Source: Candidatus Borkfalkia ceftriaxoniphila | GTDB lineage: Bacteria > Bacillota > Clostridia > Christensenellales > Borkfalkiaceae | Assembly (NCBI RefSeq): GCF_004134775.1 | Contig: NZ_SDOZ01000002.1 | Coordinates: forward strand, 1,338,005-1,402,004 | Length of the DNA: 64,000 bases | Reading direction: 5' to 3' | Shown: in pieces, positions 33,739-41,860 of the stretch | Numbering within the stretch: position 1 is the stretch's first letter | How the letters are laid out: each line of letters begins with the position of its first letter | The notes under the pieces: generated by a model | The model's database searches: none | Told to the model about the DNA's origin: nothing | Seen by the model: the letters and a program-made list of their open reading frames with translations, nothing else | Translations under genes and position numbers: made by a program

Positions 33739-35222
33739 TGTATTCGGAAATGGTCGAAGGGAAAAAGTTCACGCGCAAATCGGGCGTGCAGAGCGCGTTT
33801 CTGTTTTTGTTCAATTACGTGCTCTTGCTGCTCGTGATCACTTTTTTTATCTTTTTGAATTCTCTGGAAAAGCAAGCGGATAGTTTCATCGGTTTTTTCA
33901 GCAACCAGCCCAATAATATTATCTATCTGGCGTCCAGCATCTTCATGCTGTATCTCGCTATTTACCTCTACTATCTGTTCGAGGATAAGAATTTTCTCGC
34001 CACGCCGAAAAATATCTTTCTGCTCTTTTCGGTTCTGGGCGTGTGCATCGTGGTTTGCTATTTTTTCAGTTATTTTTTCAATATCTACGCCCGTCCGATC
34101 GGGCTTTTAGCGCTTCTGGCGCTCCTCCTTTTGGGTATGCGCGACGCGATATTCCTGAATATCATCTTCGCGCTGATGATGTTTTCCATCGATAACTTCA
34201 CGAATTTTTCCACCGATTACGTGGTCGCGCTCAACTGCACGCCGCTCATCACCTTTACGGCGGGCATGGTCGCCATCTTCGCGGGCAGCAAAGTCAAAAC
34301 GCGCCTACGCTCCTTTTTGCTCGGTTTCGTCATCTGCATTCCCATACTCATCATGGCGGTATGCCTCGAATACGGAAAGGGGAGCGATATGGTCTATCTC
34401 CTTCTGTTCGGGGTAGAGGCGGGCATACTCTCCTCGGTGCTCTTTATGGCGTTTTTGCCCGTGTACGAAATGTGTTTCAACTGCGTCACCGATTATCGGC
34501 TCAGGGAACTGACCGACCACGATGCGCCGCTCATGCGAGAGATGAAAGACCGCGCCATGGGTACGTTCAACCACAGCATCGTCGTCGCGCACCTCGCGGA
34601 AGCGTGCGCCATCGCGCTCAACGAAGATACCGCGCTCGCCCGCGCCGTGGCGTACTATCACGACGTGGGAAAACTGCGCCAGCCCGAATACTTTACGGAA
34701 AATCAGGTTGGATTCAACCCGCACAGCGAACTTTCGCCCGAACTTTCGGTGGATATCATCCGTTCGCACGCCAAAGACGGGTACGAACTCATCCGTTCCA
34801 AGCATCTGCCGCAGATCCTTGCGGACGTGGCGTTGCAGCATCACGGCACCATGCCCATCAAATATTTCTATGCGCGCGCACTCAAAATGACCGACGGCGA
34901 ACTGAATATCGAGGACTTTTCCTATCCCGGCCCCAAGCCGCAGACGAAGATCGCGGCGATCATCATGATCGCGGACGCGAGCGAGGCGATCAGCCGCACG
35001 CTCCCCGACCGTTCGCCCGAAAACGTGGAAACGGCGGTGCGCGAGATCATCGAAGAGCGCATGGACCTCGAACAGTTCGACGAGTGCGACGTTACGATGA
35101 AGGATCTGAGCATCATCAAGGAAACCATCGTAAACTGCCTGTCGGGCGTGTACCACAGCCGCGTGCAGTACCCGAAATTGAAAATCAAACACCCCGAACC
35201 CCACAAAGAGGAGGAAAAATAA
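33735..35222 (+). CDS. PgpH/YqfF-like membrane HD phosphodiesterase, short form
   Basis: A 495-residue relative of PgpH (YqfF), the 7TM-HD protein that hydrolyses cyclic di-AMP. About six to seven hydrophobic helices fill residues 20-250; a cytoplasmic HD domain follows with NHSIVVAHLAE, YYHDVGKL (His309, Asp310), NPHSELSPELS and LQHHGT. Bacillus PgpH has 711 residues with an extracellular 7TMR-HDED domain between helix 1 and the rest; here only a loop of ~20 residues (SLEKQADSFIGFFSNQPNN) remains. Enzymatic activity looks possible, sensing is probably changed. Gene order phoH-pgpH-ybeY matches Bacillus. Confidence 0.9.
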   Translation: MMYSEMVEGKKFTRKSGVQSAFLFLFNYVLLLLVITFFIFLNSLEKQADSFIGFFSNQPNNIIYLASSIFMLYLAIYLYYLFEDKNFLATPKNIFLLFSVLGVCIVVCYFFSYFFNIYARPIGLLALLALLLLGMRDAIFLNIIFALMMFSIDNFTNFSTDYVVALNCTPLITFTAGMVAIFAGSKVKTRLRSFLLGFVICIPILIMAVCLEYGKGSDMVYLLLFGVEAGILSSVLFMAFLPVYEMCFNCVTDYRLRELTDHDAPLMREMKDRAMGTFNHSIVVAHLAEACAIALNEDTALARAVAYYHDVGKLRQPEYFTENQVGFNPHSELSPELSVDIIRSHAKDGYELIRSKHLPQILADVALQHHGTMPIKYFYARALKMTDGELNIEDFSYPGPKPQTKIAAIIMIADASEAISRTLPDRSPENVETAVREIIEERMDLEQFDECDVTMKDLSIIKETIVNCLSGVYHSRVQYPKLKIKHPEPHKEEEK

Positions 35223-35696
35223 ATGGCGCGATTCATACTCGACTGCGAGGACGAAGAAATAGACAAAGAGGCGCTCGCCGCCGCTCTTTCGGACGAGGCG
35301 AATAGCGATACCGCCCTTTCCGCGGAGATCGTATTCACCGACGGCGCGGCCATGCAAAAACTCAACGCGGAGGCGCGCGGCGTGGACGCCGTGACCGACG
35401 TTCTCAGTTTTCCGAATTTAGACGAAATCAAAAACAGGGAGATCAAAGGGGAAGATTTCCCTTTCGATCGCGACGAGGCGGGCAACCTGTTTTTGGGTTC
35501 AATCATCATCTGCCGCGAACGGGCGGCGGAGCAGGCAACGGAGTTCGGGCATTCGTTAAAGCGCGAATATTACTATCTCGCCGTGCACGGCATGTGCCAT
35601 CTTCTGGGATACGATCACGTGAACGAGGACGAAAAGCGGGAAATGCGGGAAAAGGAAGAGAAAATTTTGCAGAAATTGGGAGTTACAAGAGAATGA
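35223..35696 (+). CDS. ybeY: Endoribonuclease YbeY
   Basis: YbeY is a metal-dependent RNase for 16S rRNA maturation and ribosome quality control. The 157-residue protein carries the zinc motif His122-x3-His126-x5-His132 (HGMCHLLGYDH) and the substrate region DVLSFPN and FLGSIIICRERA. It starts directly after the upstream stop and overlaps era by four bases; YbeY and Era are known to cooperate in rRNA processing. Confidence 0.97.
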   Translation: MARFILDCEDEEIDKEALAAALSDEANSDTALSAEIVFTDGAAMQKLNAEARGVDAVTDVLSFPNLDEIKNREIKGEDFPFDRDEAGNLFLGSIIICRERAAEQATEFGHSLKREYYYLAVHGMCHLLGYDHVNEDEKREMREKEEKILQKLGVTRE

Positions 35697-36592
35697 AGAG
35701 CGGATATACGGCGGTCGTAGGGCGCGCCAACGCGGGCAAAAGCACGCTGATCAACGTACTGGTGGGCGAAAAGATCGCCATCGTTTCCCCCAAACCGCAG
35801 ACCACGCGCGACCGCATTTTGGGCGTTCTGACCGAAGAGGGCGCGCAGATCGTGTTCGTGGACACCCCGGGCATCTACCGTTCGGCAAACGCGCTCTCCG
35901 ACATGATGATGCGCACGGCGGAAACTTCCGCAAAGGACGTGGATCTCGTCCTGTATGTGCACGACGGGCACAAGGGGATTTCCGAAGAGGATATTTCCCT
36001 CATGAAAAAATATAAAAATTTCGGGATCCCCATGATGATCGCCTATACTAAGACGGATATCATGCCCGAAGAAAAAATTCCCGCCGACGCGAAACTTTTG
36101 TTCGAGGCGGGCATCGACTGCGACGTGTGCCCCGTTTCCGCGCGCAAGGGGAAGAACATCGCCAAACTGAAAGCGTTGATTCTGGAAAGACTGCCCGAAG
36201 GGGACAAACTGTTCCCCGACGACGTGGTGTCCGATAAATCGGAAAAGTTCATGATCGCGGAGATCATGCGCGAAAAAATTCTTCTGAAATACGACAAAGA
36301 GATCCCGCACGGCGTCGCGGTCCTCATCAACAAATTCGAAAAGCGCGAGGGGAAAAACCTGTACGATATCGATCTGGACATCATCTGCGAAAAGCCCAAC
36401 CACAAGGCGATTCTGATCGGCAAGCAGGGCAAGGCTCTCAAAGAAACGCTCTCGTTCGCGCGGCAGGGTATGGAAGAGTTTCTCGAAGCCAAGGTATTTC
36501 TGACCGCCTATATCAAAGTGCGCGACGACTGGCGCGACAAGGCGAACCTGTTAAAAGAGTACGGCTACGAAGATTTGAAAGATTCGCTGTAA
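35693..36592 (+). CDS. era: GTPase Era
   Basis: Era binds the 3' end of 16S rRNA and supports 30S assembly. The 299-residue protein has the G motifs GRANAGKST, DTPG and TKTD, the Era-specific effector segment KPQTTRDRILG, and the C-terminal KH domain with LIGKQGKALKE. The ATG at 35693 lies in the ybeY stop overlap (ATGA); earlier in-frame codons would intrude into ybeY. Length is normal. Confidence 0.98.
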   Translation: MKSGYTAVVGRANAGKSTLINVLVGEKIAIVSPKPQTTRDRILGVLTEEGAQIVFVDTPGIYRSANALSDMMMRTAETSAKDVDLVLYVHDGHKGISEEDISLMKKYKNFGIPMMIAYTKTDIMPEEKIPADAKLLFEAGIDCDVCPVSARKGKNIAKLKALILERLPEGDKLFPDDVVSDKSEKFMIAEIMREKILLKYDKEIPHGVAVLINKFEKREGKNLYDIDLDIICEKPNHKAILIGKQGKALKETLSFARQGMEEFLEAKVFLTAYIKVRDDWRDKANLLKEYGYEDLKDSL

Positions 36593-36597
36593 TTTTA

Positions 36598-36628
36598 TGA
36601 ATAGACGGCGCGTTCCCTTCCCATACTG
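36598..36628 (+). promoter_or_regulatory. Forespore (sigma-G/F-like) promoter of yqzL
   Basis: TGAATA (36598-36603), 18-base spacer and CATACTG (36622-36628) resemble the sigma-G consensus (TGAATA / CATACTA). It lies directly after era and 17 bases before the yqzL ATG. The match may be chance; era read-through could also express yqzL. Confidence 0.4.
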
Positions 36629-36645
36629 TTTATAGGGAGGAGAAT

Positions 36646-36753
36646 ATGGCCAATTTCATGAGAGATAACGACGCGTCGAAACTCGCGTGGGACATGTTTG
36701 AAAAAACGGGAAATCTTTCCTATTACATGCTGTACAAAGAACTGAAAAAGTAA
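36646..36753 (+). CDS. yqzL: YqzL family small protein
   Basis: A 35-residue protein, MANFMRDNDASKLAWDMFEK continuing with TGNLSYYMLYKELKK. The pattern W-x-hydrophobic-F-x-x-TG-x-hydrophobic-x-x-Y-hydrophobic-hydrophobic-YKE matches the YqzL family, and the position between era and recO is where Bacillus has yqzL. The strong site GGGAGGAG is right before the ATG, and a terminator follows the TAA. Function is unknown; its retention in spore formers and the possible forespore promoter suggest a sporulation link. Confidence 0.85.
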   Translation: MANFMRDNDASKLAWDMFEKTGNLSYYMLYKELKK

Positions 36754-36757
36754 AAAG

Positions 36758-36783
36758 GAGCGCCCGATTTCGGGCGCTCTTTT
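36758..36783 (+). terminator. Terminator after yqzL
   Basis: GAGCGCCCGA (36758-36767) pairs with TCGGGCGCTC (36770-36779), followed by TTTT. Its far end meets the 3' end of the convergent pseudogene. Confidence 0.85.
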
Positions 36784-37052
36784 CATTTGATTTTGAACTC
36801 GTCCACTTCTTCTGCCAAAATCTGCCGTACGGCGGTCGTTTCCAGCATTAAATCGTATCATTTTTTTAAAGCGAAATTTCGTTCCTTTCTCTGTAAACGC
36901 CAATCGATCGGTTCCCATTTTTCGCATTCGTCGTGCTTTTTGCAGGTTTCGCCGCTCAATTTGCATAAACCGCAGTTGGTTCAGTCAAATCGGAAATTCG
37001 CTTTGACATAGTATGCCCTGTAATGATTGCAATTCAAACATTCTTTGTCCAT
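36783..37052 (-). pseudogene. Cys-rich small-protein gene with two in-frame TGA codons
   Basis: On the minus strand an ATG with AAGGAG six bases upstream opens MDKECLNCNHYRAYYVKANF, meets TGA at codon 24, continues TNCGLCKLSGETCKKHDECE, meets a second TGA after KERNFALKK, and ends EEVDEFKIK-TGA: 90 codons in one frame. The layout (CLNCxHYxAYY, CGxC, KHxxCExW, then a helix ending in an acidic tail) resembles a widespread Clostridial small zinc-type protein family. Both breaks could come from CGA to TGA changes. The stretch is clearly more AT-rich than its neighbours. TGA is a normal stop elsewhere in this window. Confidence 0.7.
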
Positions 37053-37112
37053 TTTGTGCTCCTTAAGTTGATTTGTTAATATTATAATATAAAGATTTCA
37101 TTTTTGCATGGA

Positions 37113-37130
37113 GTCTTAGAATTCTAAGAC
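37113..37130. promoter_or_regulatory. 18-bp perfect palindrome between divergent genes
   Basis: GTCTTAGAATTCTAAGAC is fully self-complementary. It lies 10 bases before the -35 box of the recO promoter and upstream of the minus-strand pseudogene (TATAAT on the minus strand at about 37082-37087). Its symmetry and place suggest a dimeric repressor or activator site; the regulator is unknown. Confidence 0.5.
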
Positions 37131-37140
37131 AAAAAATTAC

Positions 37141-37169
37141 TTGCCAATCGAGCGCGTTTCAATTATAAT
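37141..37169 (+). promoter_or_regulatory. Sigma-A promoter of recO
   Basis: TTGCCA (37141-37146), 17-base spacer, TATAAT (37164-37169), 20 bases before the recO ATG. Confidence 0.85.
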
Positions 37170-37189
37170 AAACTGCGAAAGGAAAATCT

Positions 37190-37915
37190 ATGGAAGAAAA
37201 AGTAGACGCGCTCGTGCTGCGGAGCATCGATTATAAGGATAACGACAAAATACTCACGCTCTTCACGCTGCAAAACGGCAAAGTGACCGCGGCGGCGAAA
37301 GGGGTGAAAAAAGCGGGCGCGCGGCTGAAATTCGCCGCGCAGCCTTTTTGTTTCGCCGAATACGTGCTCGCGAAAAAGGGCGAGCGCCGCACCGTCATTT
37401 CCGCCGCCAATACCGACGGATTTTACGCCCTCCGCGAGGATATCGAAAAATTCTACGCCGCCTGCGCGGTGTGCGAGGTGTGCGACGCGCTGCTCTTCGA
37501 GGGCATCGTCAACGAGGAACTCTTTCTCTACGCCGTGAACGCCCTCAAAAATATGTGCGGAGGGGACGCCGCCGAAGAACTCGTCCGCTTTCTCATCGGC
37601 GCGCTGCGCCTCTCGGGGTATATGCTCTCGTTGGAGGCCTGCGCAGACTGCGGCGGCATTCTGGAAGGGCGGGTGTATTTCGACGTCGCGGGCGGCTGCT
37701 TTTACTGCGCGGAATGCGCCAAGGGCGCGGGCACGGGCGAAAATACTTATAACTTTTTGCGGAAATGTTCGGATTTATCCTATCTTCCCGAAAAGATCGA
37801 CAAGGCCGCCGAAAGCCGCGCGCTCAAACTTTTAAAAGTCTATTTCCGCGACAAGACGGATACCGAACTCCGCTCGCTCGACGAATATATCCGCCTGCTC
37901 GGCTCGGAATCGTAA
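37190..37915 (+). CDS. recO: DNA repair protein RecO
   Basis: RecO helps RecR load RecA at gaps and anneals SSB-coated strands. The 241-residue protein has the N-terminal OB fold (ALVLRSIDYKDNDKILTLFT, GKVTAAAKGVKK), a helical middle, and the zinc site formed by CADCGG (about 159-164) and CFYCAEC (about 177-183). Length is standard. It has its own promoter here, unlike an era-recO operon, because the yqzL terminator and the pseudogene intervene. Confidence 0.95.
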   Translation: MEEKVDALVLRSIDYKDNDKILTLFTLQNGKVTAAAKGVKKAGARLKFAAQPFCFAEYVLAKKGERRTVISAANTDGFYALREDIEKFYAACAVCEVCDALLFEGIVNEELFLYAVNALKNMCGGDAAEELVRFLIGALRLSGYMLSLEACADCGGILEGRVYFDVAGGCFYCAECAKGAGTGENTYNFLRKCSDLSYLPEKIDKAAESRALKLLKVYFRDKTDTELRSLDEYIRLLGSES

Positions 37916-37952
37916 AAATTGTGTAAAGTTTTGATTTTCGGGACGGAATTGC

Positions 37953-37981
37953 TTGAAATTATCTGCGTTTTATATTAAAAT
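37953..37981 (+). promoter_or_regulatory. Sigma-A promoter of ppdK
   Basis: TTGAAA (37953-37958), 17-base spacer, TAAAAT (37976-37981). A leader of ~45 bases follows with GTTA/TAAC repeats and the ribosome site TAGGAGG. Confidence 0.8.
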
Positions 37982-38031
37982 AGATATGTTAATTCGTAAC
38001 TATATATCCAAATTTAGGAGGAAAAGTTTTT

Positions 38032-40668
38032 ATGGCAAAAAAATATTGTTACCTCTTTTCCGAAGGTAACGCGAAAATGCGTGAACTGCTCGGCGGCAAA
38101 GGCGCAAACCTCGCGGAGATGACGGGAATGGGACTTCCCGTACCCCAGGGCTTTACCATTTCTACCGAAGCCTGCACGCAGTACTATGAGGACGGCAGAC
38201 AGATCAATCCCGATATTCAGGCGGAAATTATGGAGTATATCTCCAAAATGGAAAATATCTGCGGCAAAAAGTTCGGCGATAACGAAAACCCGCTTCTCGT
38301 ATCCGTCCGTTCCGGCGCTCGCGCTTCCATGCCCGGCATGATGGACACCATTCTGAACCTCGGTCTGAACGAGAAGGTCGTCAACGTCATCGCCGATAAG
38401 TCGGGTAATCCCCGTTGGGCCTGGGACTGCTACAGAAGATTTATCCAGATGTATTCCGACGTCGTTATGGAAGTCGGCAAAAAATATTTCGAACAACTCA
38501 TCGACAAGATGAAGGAAGAAAAGGGCGTCACGCAGGACGTCGAACTGACCGCGGACGATTTGAAGACGCTCGCAAACCAGTTCAAAGCCGAATACAAATC
38601 CAAGATCGGCGAGGAGTTCCCCGACGATCCCAAGGAACAGTTGTTCGGCGCGGTCAAGGCGGTCTTCCGTTCCTGGGACAACCCCCGCGCGAACTATTAC
38701 AGAATGCAGAACGATATCCCTTACAGTTGGGGCACCGCCGTCAACGTGCAGATGATGGCGTTCGGCAACATGGGCGATACTTCCGGTACGGGCGTCGCGT
38801 TCACGCGTAACCCCGCCACGGGCGAAAAGAAACTGATGGGCGAGTTCCTGATGAACGCGCAGGGCGAAGACGTCGTCGCGGGCGTCCGCACCCCGATGCC
38901 CATCGACAAGATGAAAGAGATCATGCCCGAAGTGTACGAGCAGTTCCAGAAGATCTGCAACACGCTGGAAAACCATTACCGCGATATGCAGGATATGGAG
39001 TTCACCATCGAGGACAAGCACCTCTATATGCTCCAGACCCGTAACGGCAAACGTACGGCTGCCGCGGCGATCAAGATCGCCTGCGACCTCATCGATGAAG
39101 GTATGATCAGCGAGAAAGACGCGATCATGCAGATCGACCCGAAAACGCTCGACGCGCTCCTGCACCCGCAGTTCGACGCGGCGGCTCTTAAAAAGGCAAA
39201 ACCCATCGGCAACGCTCTGCCCGCTTCCCCGGGCGCGGCGACGGGCGAGATCGTCTTCACCGCCGAGGACGCGGTTGCGGAAGGCAAAAAGGGCAAGAAA
39301 GTCATTCTCGTCCGTTTGGAGACCTCTCCCGAAGATATCGAGGGTATGCACTATGCGCAGGGCATTCTGACCGTGCGCGGCGGTATGACCTCTCACGCGG
39401 CCGTCGTGGCGCGCGGTATGGGAACCTGCTGCGTTTCCGGCTGCGGCGCGATCAAGATGGACGAAGAGAACAAGCAGTTCACCCTGAACGGCAAAGTTTA
39501 TAAAGAGGGCGACGTCATTTCCCTCGACGGCTCGACCGGTAACATTTACGGCGAGGGCATTCCCACCGTTGCCGCGGATACGAGCAGCGGCTACTTCGGA
39601 AGGATCATGGAACTTTCCGATAAATACAAGGCTTTGGCTGTACGCACCAACGCGGATACCCCCGCGGACGCGAAACAGGCTGCCTCTTTCGGTGCGCAGG
39701 GCATCGGCCTTTGCCGCACCGAGCATATGTTCTTCGAGCCCGACAGGATCGCGGCGTTCCGCGAGATGATCTGCTCCGACACCGTCGAAGAGAGAGAAGC
39801 GGCGCTCGCGAAGATCGAGCCTATGCAGCAGAGCGACTTTGAAAAACTGTACGAGGCGCTGGGCGGCTATCCCGTGACCATCCGTTTCCTCGATCCTCCT
39901 CTGCACGAGTTCGTACCCACCACCGAAGAGGACATCGCTGCGCTCGCGAAGGCGCAGAACAAGACGGTCGCGCAGATCAAACAGATCATCGCCGACTTGC
40001 ACGAGTTCAACCCGATGATGGGACACCGCGGCTGCCGTCTGACGGTCACTTATCCCGAAATCGCGAAAATGCAGACTTCCGCGATCATCAAAGCAGCCAT
40101 TAACGTCAAGAAAAAGCATCCCGACTGGAACATCGTTCCCGAGATCATGATTCCCTTGACGGGCGAAGTCAAGGAATTGGCGTTCGTGAAAAAGGTCGTC
40201 GTTGCCACGGCGGACGAACTCATCGAAAAGAGCAAGAGCGGCCTCAAATACGAAGTCGGCACCATGATCGAGATCCCGAGAGCGGCGCTCACCGCCGACG
40301 AGATCGCCAAAGAGGCGGAGTTCTTCTGCTTCGGCACCAACGATCTGACGCAGATGACCTTCGGTTTCTCGCGTGACGACGCGGGCAAATTCCTGCCTTC
40401 GTACTACGAGAACAAGATTTACGAATCCGATCCGTTTGCGAGATTGGACCAGGCAGGCGTCGGCAAACTGATGGATATGGCGGTTACTCTCGGCAAGAAG
40501 ACCCGTCCGACCATGCACTGCGGCATCTGCGGCGAGCACGGCGGCGATCCTTCTTCCATCGAGTTCTGCCATAAGATCGGCCTCGACTACGTTTCCTGCT
40601 CTCCTTACCGCGTTCCCATCGCAAGACTGTCCGCGGCGCAGGCGAATATCAAGAATCCCAGAAAGTAA
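38032..40668 (+). CDS. ppdK: Pyruvate, phosphate dikinase
   Basis: PPDK interconverts pyruvate + ATP + Pi and phosphoenolpyruvate + AMP + PPi, and serves as a PPi-linked glycolytic enzyme in many anaerobes. The 878-residue protein starts with the nucleotide-binding domain (GGKGANLAEM, SVRSGARASMPGMMDT), has the phospho-His domain GGMTSHAAVVARGMGTCCVSG with the catalytic His after TS, and the C-terminal PEP barrel (GIGLCRTEHMF, FGTNDLTQM, MHCGICGEHGG). Length is normal. Codons are notably more uniform and pyrimidine-ending than in neighbours, consistent with high expression. Single-gene unit with promoter and terminator. Confidence 0.98.
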   Translation: MAKKYCYLFSEGNAKMRELLGGKGANLAEMTGMGLPVPQGFTISTEACTQYYEDGRQINPDIQAEIMEYISKMENICGKKFGDNENPLLVSVRSGARASMPGMMDTILNLGLNEKVVNVIADKSGNPRWAWDCYRRFIQMYSDVVMEVGKKYFEQLIDKMKEEKGVTQDVELTADDLKTLANQFKAEYKSKIGEEFPDDPKEQLFGAVKAVFRSWDNPRANYYRMQNDIPYSWGTAVNVQMMAFGNMGDTSGTGVAFTRNPATGEKKLMGEFLMNAQGEDVVAGVRTPMPIDKMKEIMPEVYEQFQKICNTLENHYRDMQDMEFTIEDKHLYMLQTRNGKRTAAAAIKIACDLIDEGMISEKDAIMQIDPKTLDALLHPQFDAAALKKAKPIGNALPASPGAATGEIVFTAEDAVAEGKKGKKVILVRLETSPEDIEGMHYAQGILTVRGGMTSHAAVVARGMGTCCVSGCGAIKMDEENKQFTLNGKVYKEGDVISLDGSTGNIYGEGIPTVAADTSSGYFGRIMELSDKYKALAVRTNADTPADAKQAASFGAQGIGLCRTEHMFFEPDRIAAFREMICSDTVEEREAALAKIEPMQQSDFEKLYEALGGYPVTIRFLDPPLHEFVPTTEEDIAALAKAQNKTVAQIKQIIADLHEFNPMMGHRGCRLTVTYPEIAKMQTSAIIKAAINVKKKHPDWNIVPEIMIPLTGEVKELAFVKKVVVATADELIEKSKSGLKYEVGTMIEIPRAALTADEIAKEAEFFCFGTNDLTQMTFGFSRDDAGKFLPSYYENKIYESDPFARLDQAGVGKLMDMAVTLGKKTRPTMHCGICGEHGGDPSSIEFCHKIGLDYVSCSPYRVPIARLSAAQANIKNPRK

Positions 40669-40680
40669 TTTAAAAAGCGC

Positions 40681-40716
40681 AAGCCCGCTCGTTTCAATCG
40701 AGCGGGCTTATTTTTT
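40681..40716 (+). terminator. Terminator of ppdK
   Basis: AAGCCCGCTCG (40681-40691) pairs exactly with CGAGCGGGCTT (40699-40709), followed by ATTTTTT. Confidence 0.9.
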
Positions 40717-40764
40717 GCGGCAAACGATTTATTTTAAATGTTATTTGCAATTTTTAAAAACAGA

Positions 40765-40793
40765 TTGACAGACTTGCGGGGTGGTGATATAAT
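40765..40793 (+). promoter_or_regulatory. Consensus sigma-A promoter of the GH78 operon
   Basis: TTGACA (40765-40770), 17-base spacer, TATAAT (40788-40793): full consensus. The leader to the ATG at 40829 is about 30 bases and contains two TTTAAA-like repeats. Confidence 0.9.
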
Positions 40794-40828
40794 ATTTTTA
40801 AAGTAAGTTTAAAAAATGGAGGATGTCG

Positions 40829-41836
40829 ATGGCGGATTTTAAGGAACTTTTGAAAGTTCTCGGAAAAGGATTGCCTTCCCGTCCGGTATTGTTCGAATTT
40901 TATCTCAACGAACGTCTGTACCGCCGCGCATGTAAGGAAAAATACGACGTTTCCACGCCCTATGCGATCATGCGGACAATGGTGCGTTCATTCGAATATT
41001 ACGGCTACGATTATGCGACTGTGCGAGGCAGCGAATACTGGTTTTCCAATGGCGAATCGCAAGAAAAAGCGACGGTTTCGCTGAATGCGGGGCATTGCAT
41101 CGTTGATCGCATATCCTTTGACCGTTATCCGTGGATGGATGCCGCGGCGTGCGACTATTCCGCATTGCAAAGAATAGCGACGGATCTTCCGCGCGGCATG
41201 AAAGTCGTCGTCATGGGGCCTGGCGGGGTGCTGGAAAACTGCATTTCTCTGGTCGGATTCGATAATCTGTGCATGATGCTGTACGACGATCGGGAACTGG
41301 TCGGCGACGTTTTCGAGAGGATCGGCAGCGGACTTGTGGAATATTATCGCCGTTGCGCTGCATATGACAGCGTAGGCGCGCTGATTTCCAATGATGACTG
41401 GGGGTTCAATACCCAGACAATGCTCTCGCCCGCCGATCTCAAAGAATTTGTATTCCCTTGGCATAAGCGTATTGTAGAAGTCATTCACAATGCCCAAAAG
41501 CCGGCGATCCTGCATTCCTGCGGAAATTATTCCATGATCTTTGATGATCTTCTCGCCCTCGGCTACGATGCGCGCCACAGTTATGAGGATAATATCATAC
41601 CCGTTGAGCAGGCGTATGAGCAGTTTGCGGGTAAAATGGCGGTTTTGGGCGGTATCGACGTGAATTATCTGATTACGGCTTCGGAAAATGAAATTGTTGC
41701 GCGCTGTAAAAAGATGCTTGAACGGGCATCTTTGCGAGGCGGTTATGCACTTGGCAGCGGAAACAGCATTCCGGACTATGTGCCCGACGAAAAATATTTC
41801 GCAATGCTTCGCGCGGTCAGCGAGAAAGAATGGTAA
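40829..41836 (+). CDS. Uroporphyrinogen decarboxylase-like protein of a sugar operon
   Basis: A 335-residue UroD-fold protein. The His229-x-Cys231 pair in LHSCGNYSMIF corresponds to zinc ligands of corrinoid methyltransferase relatives, and GGIDVNYLIT resembles the GN(I/L)DP region. Haem synthesis is unlikely: no other haem gene is near. Such 'UroD-like' proteins often accompany glycan-degradation genes in gut Clostridia, where their role (perhaps demethylation of methylated sugars) is unproven. GGAGG (40818-40822) is 6 bases before the ATG at 40829; the ATG at 40823 abuts it and is rejected. Confidence 0.75.
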   Translation: MADFKELLKVLGKGLPSRPVLFEFYLNERLYRRACKEKYDVSTPYAIMRTMVRSFEYYGYDYATVRGSEYWFSNGESQEKATVSLNAGHCIVDRISFDRYPWMDAAACDYSALQRIATDLPRGMKVVVMGPGGVLENCISLVGFDNLCMMLYDDRELVGDVFERIGSGLVEYYRRCAAYDSVGALISNDDWGFNTQTMLSPADLKEFVFPWHKRIVEVIHNAQKPAILHSCGNYSMIFDDLLALGYDARHSYEDNIIPVEQAYEQFAGKMAVLGGIDVNYLITASENEIVARCKKMLERASLRGGYALGSGNSIPDYVPDEKYFAMLRAVSEKEW

Positions 41837-41860
41837 GAAATACAAGCGGGAGGATCTCCG

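Noticed and set aside
36980..37052. Selenocysteine at the TGA of the Cys-rich pseudogene
   Set aside because: There are two TGA codons, the positions are not Cys-equivalents in the family pattern as remembered, and no SECIS-like stem was recognised after them.
38014..40572. Very long open frame antisense to ppdK
   Set aside because: It mirrors the codon pattern of ppdK, has no ribosome site or recognisable domain, and the sense frame is a complete PPDK.
40823..40828. ATG at 40823 as start of the UroD-like gene
   Set aside because: It touches the GGAGG ribosome site with no spacing; the ATG six bases on is properly placed.
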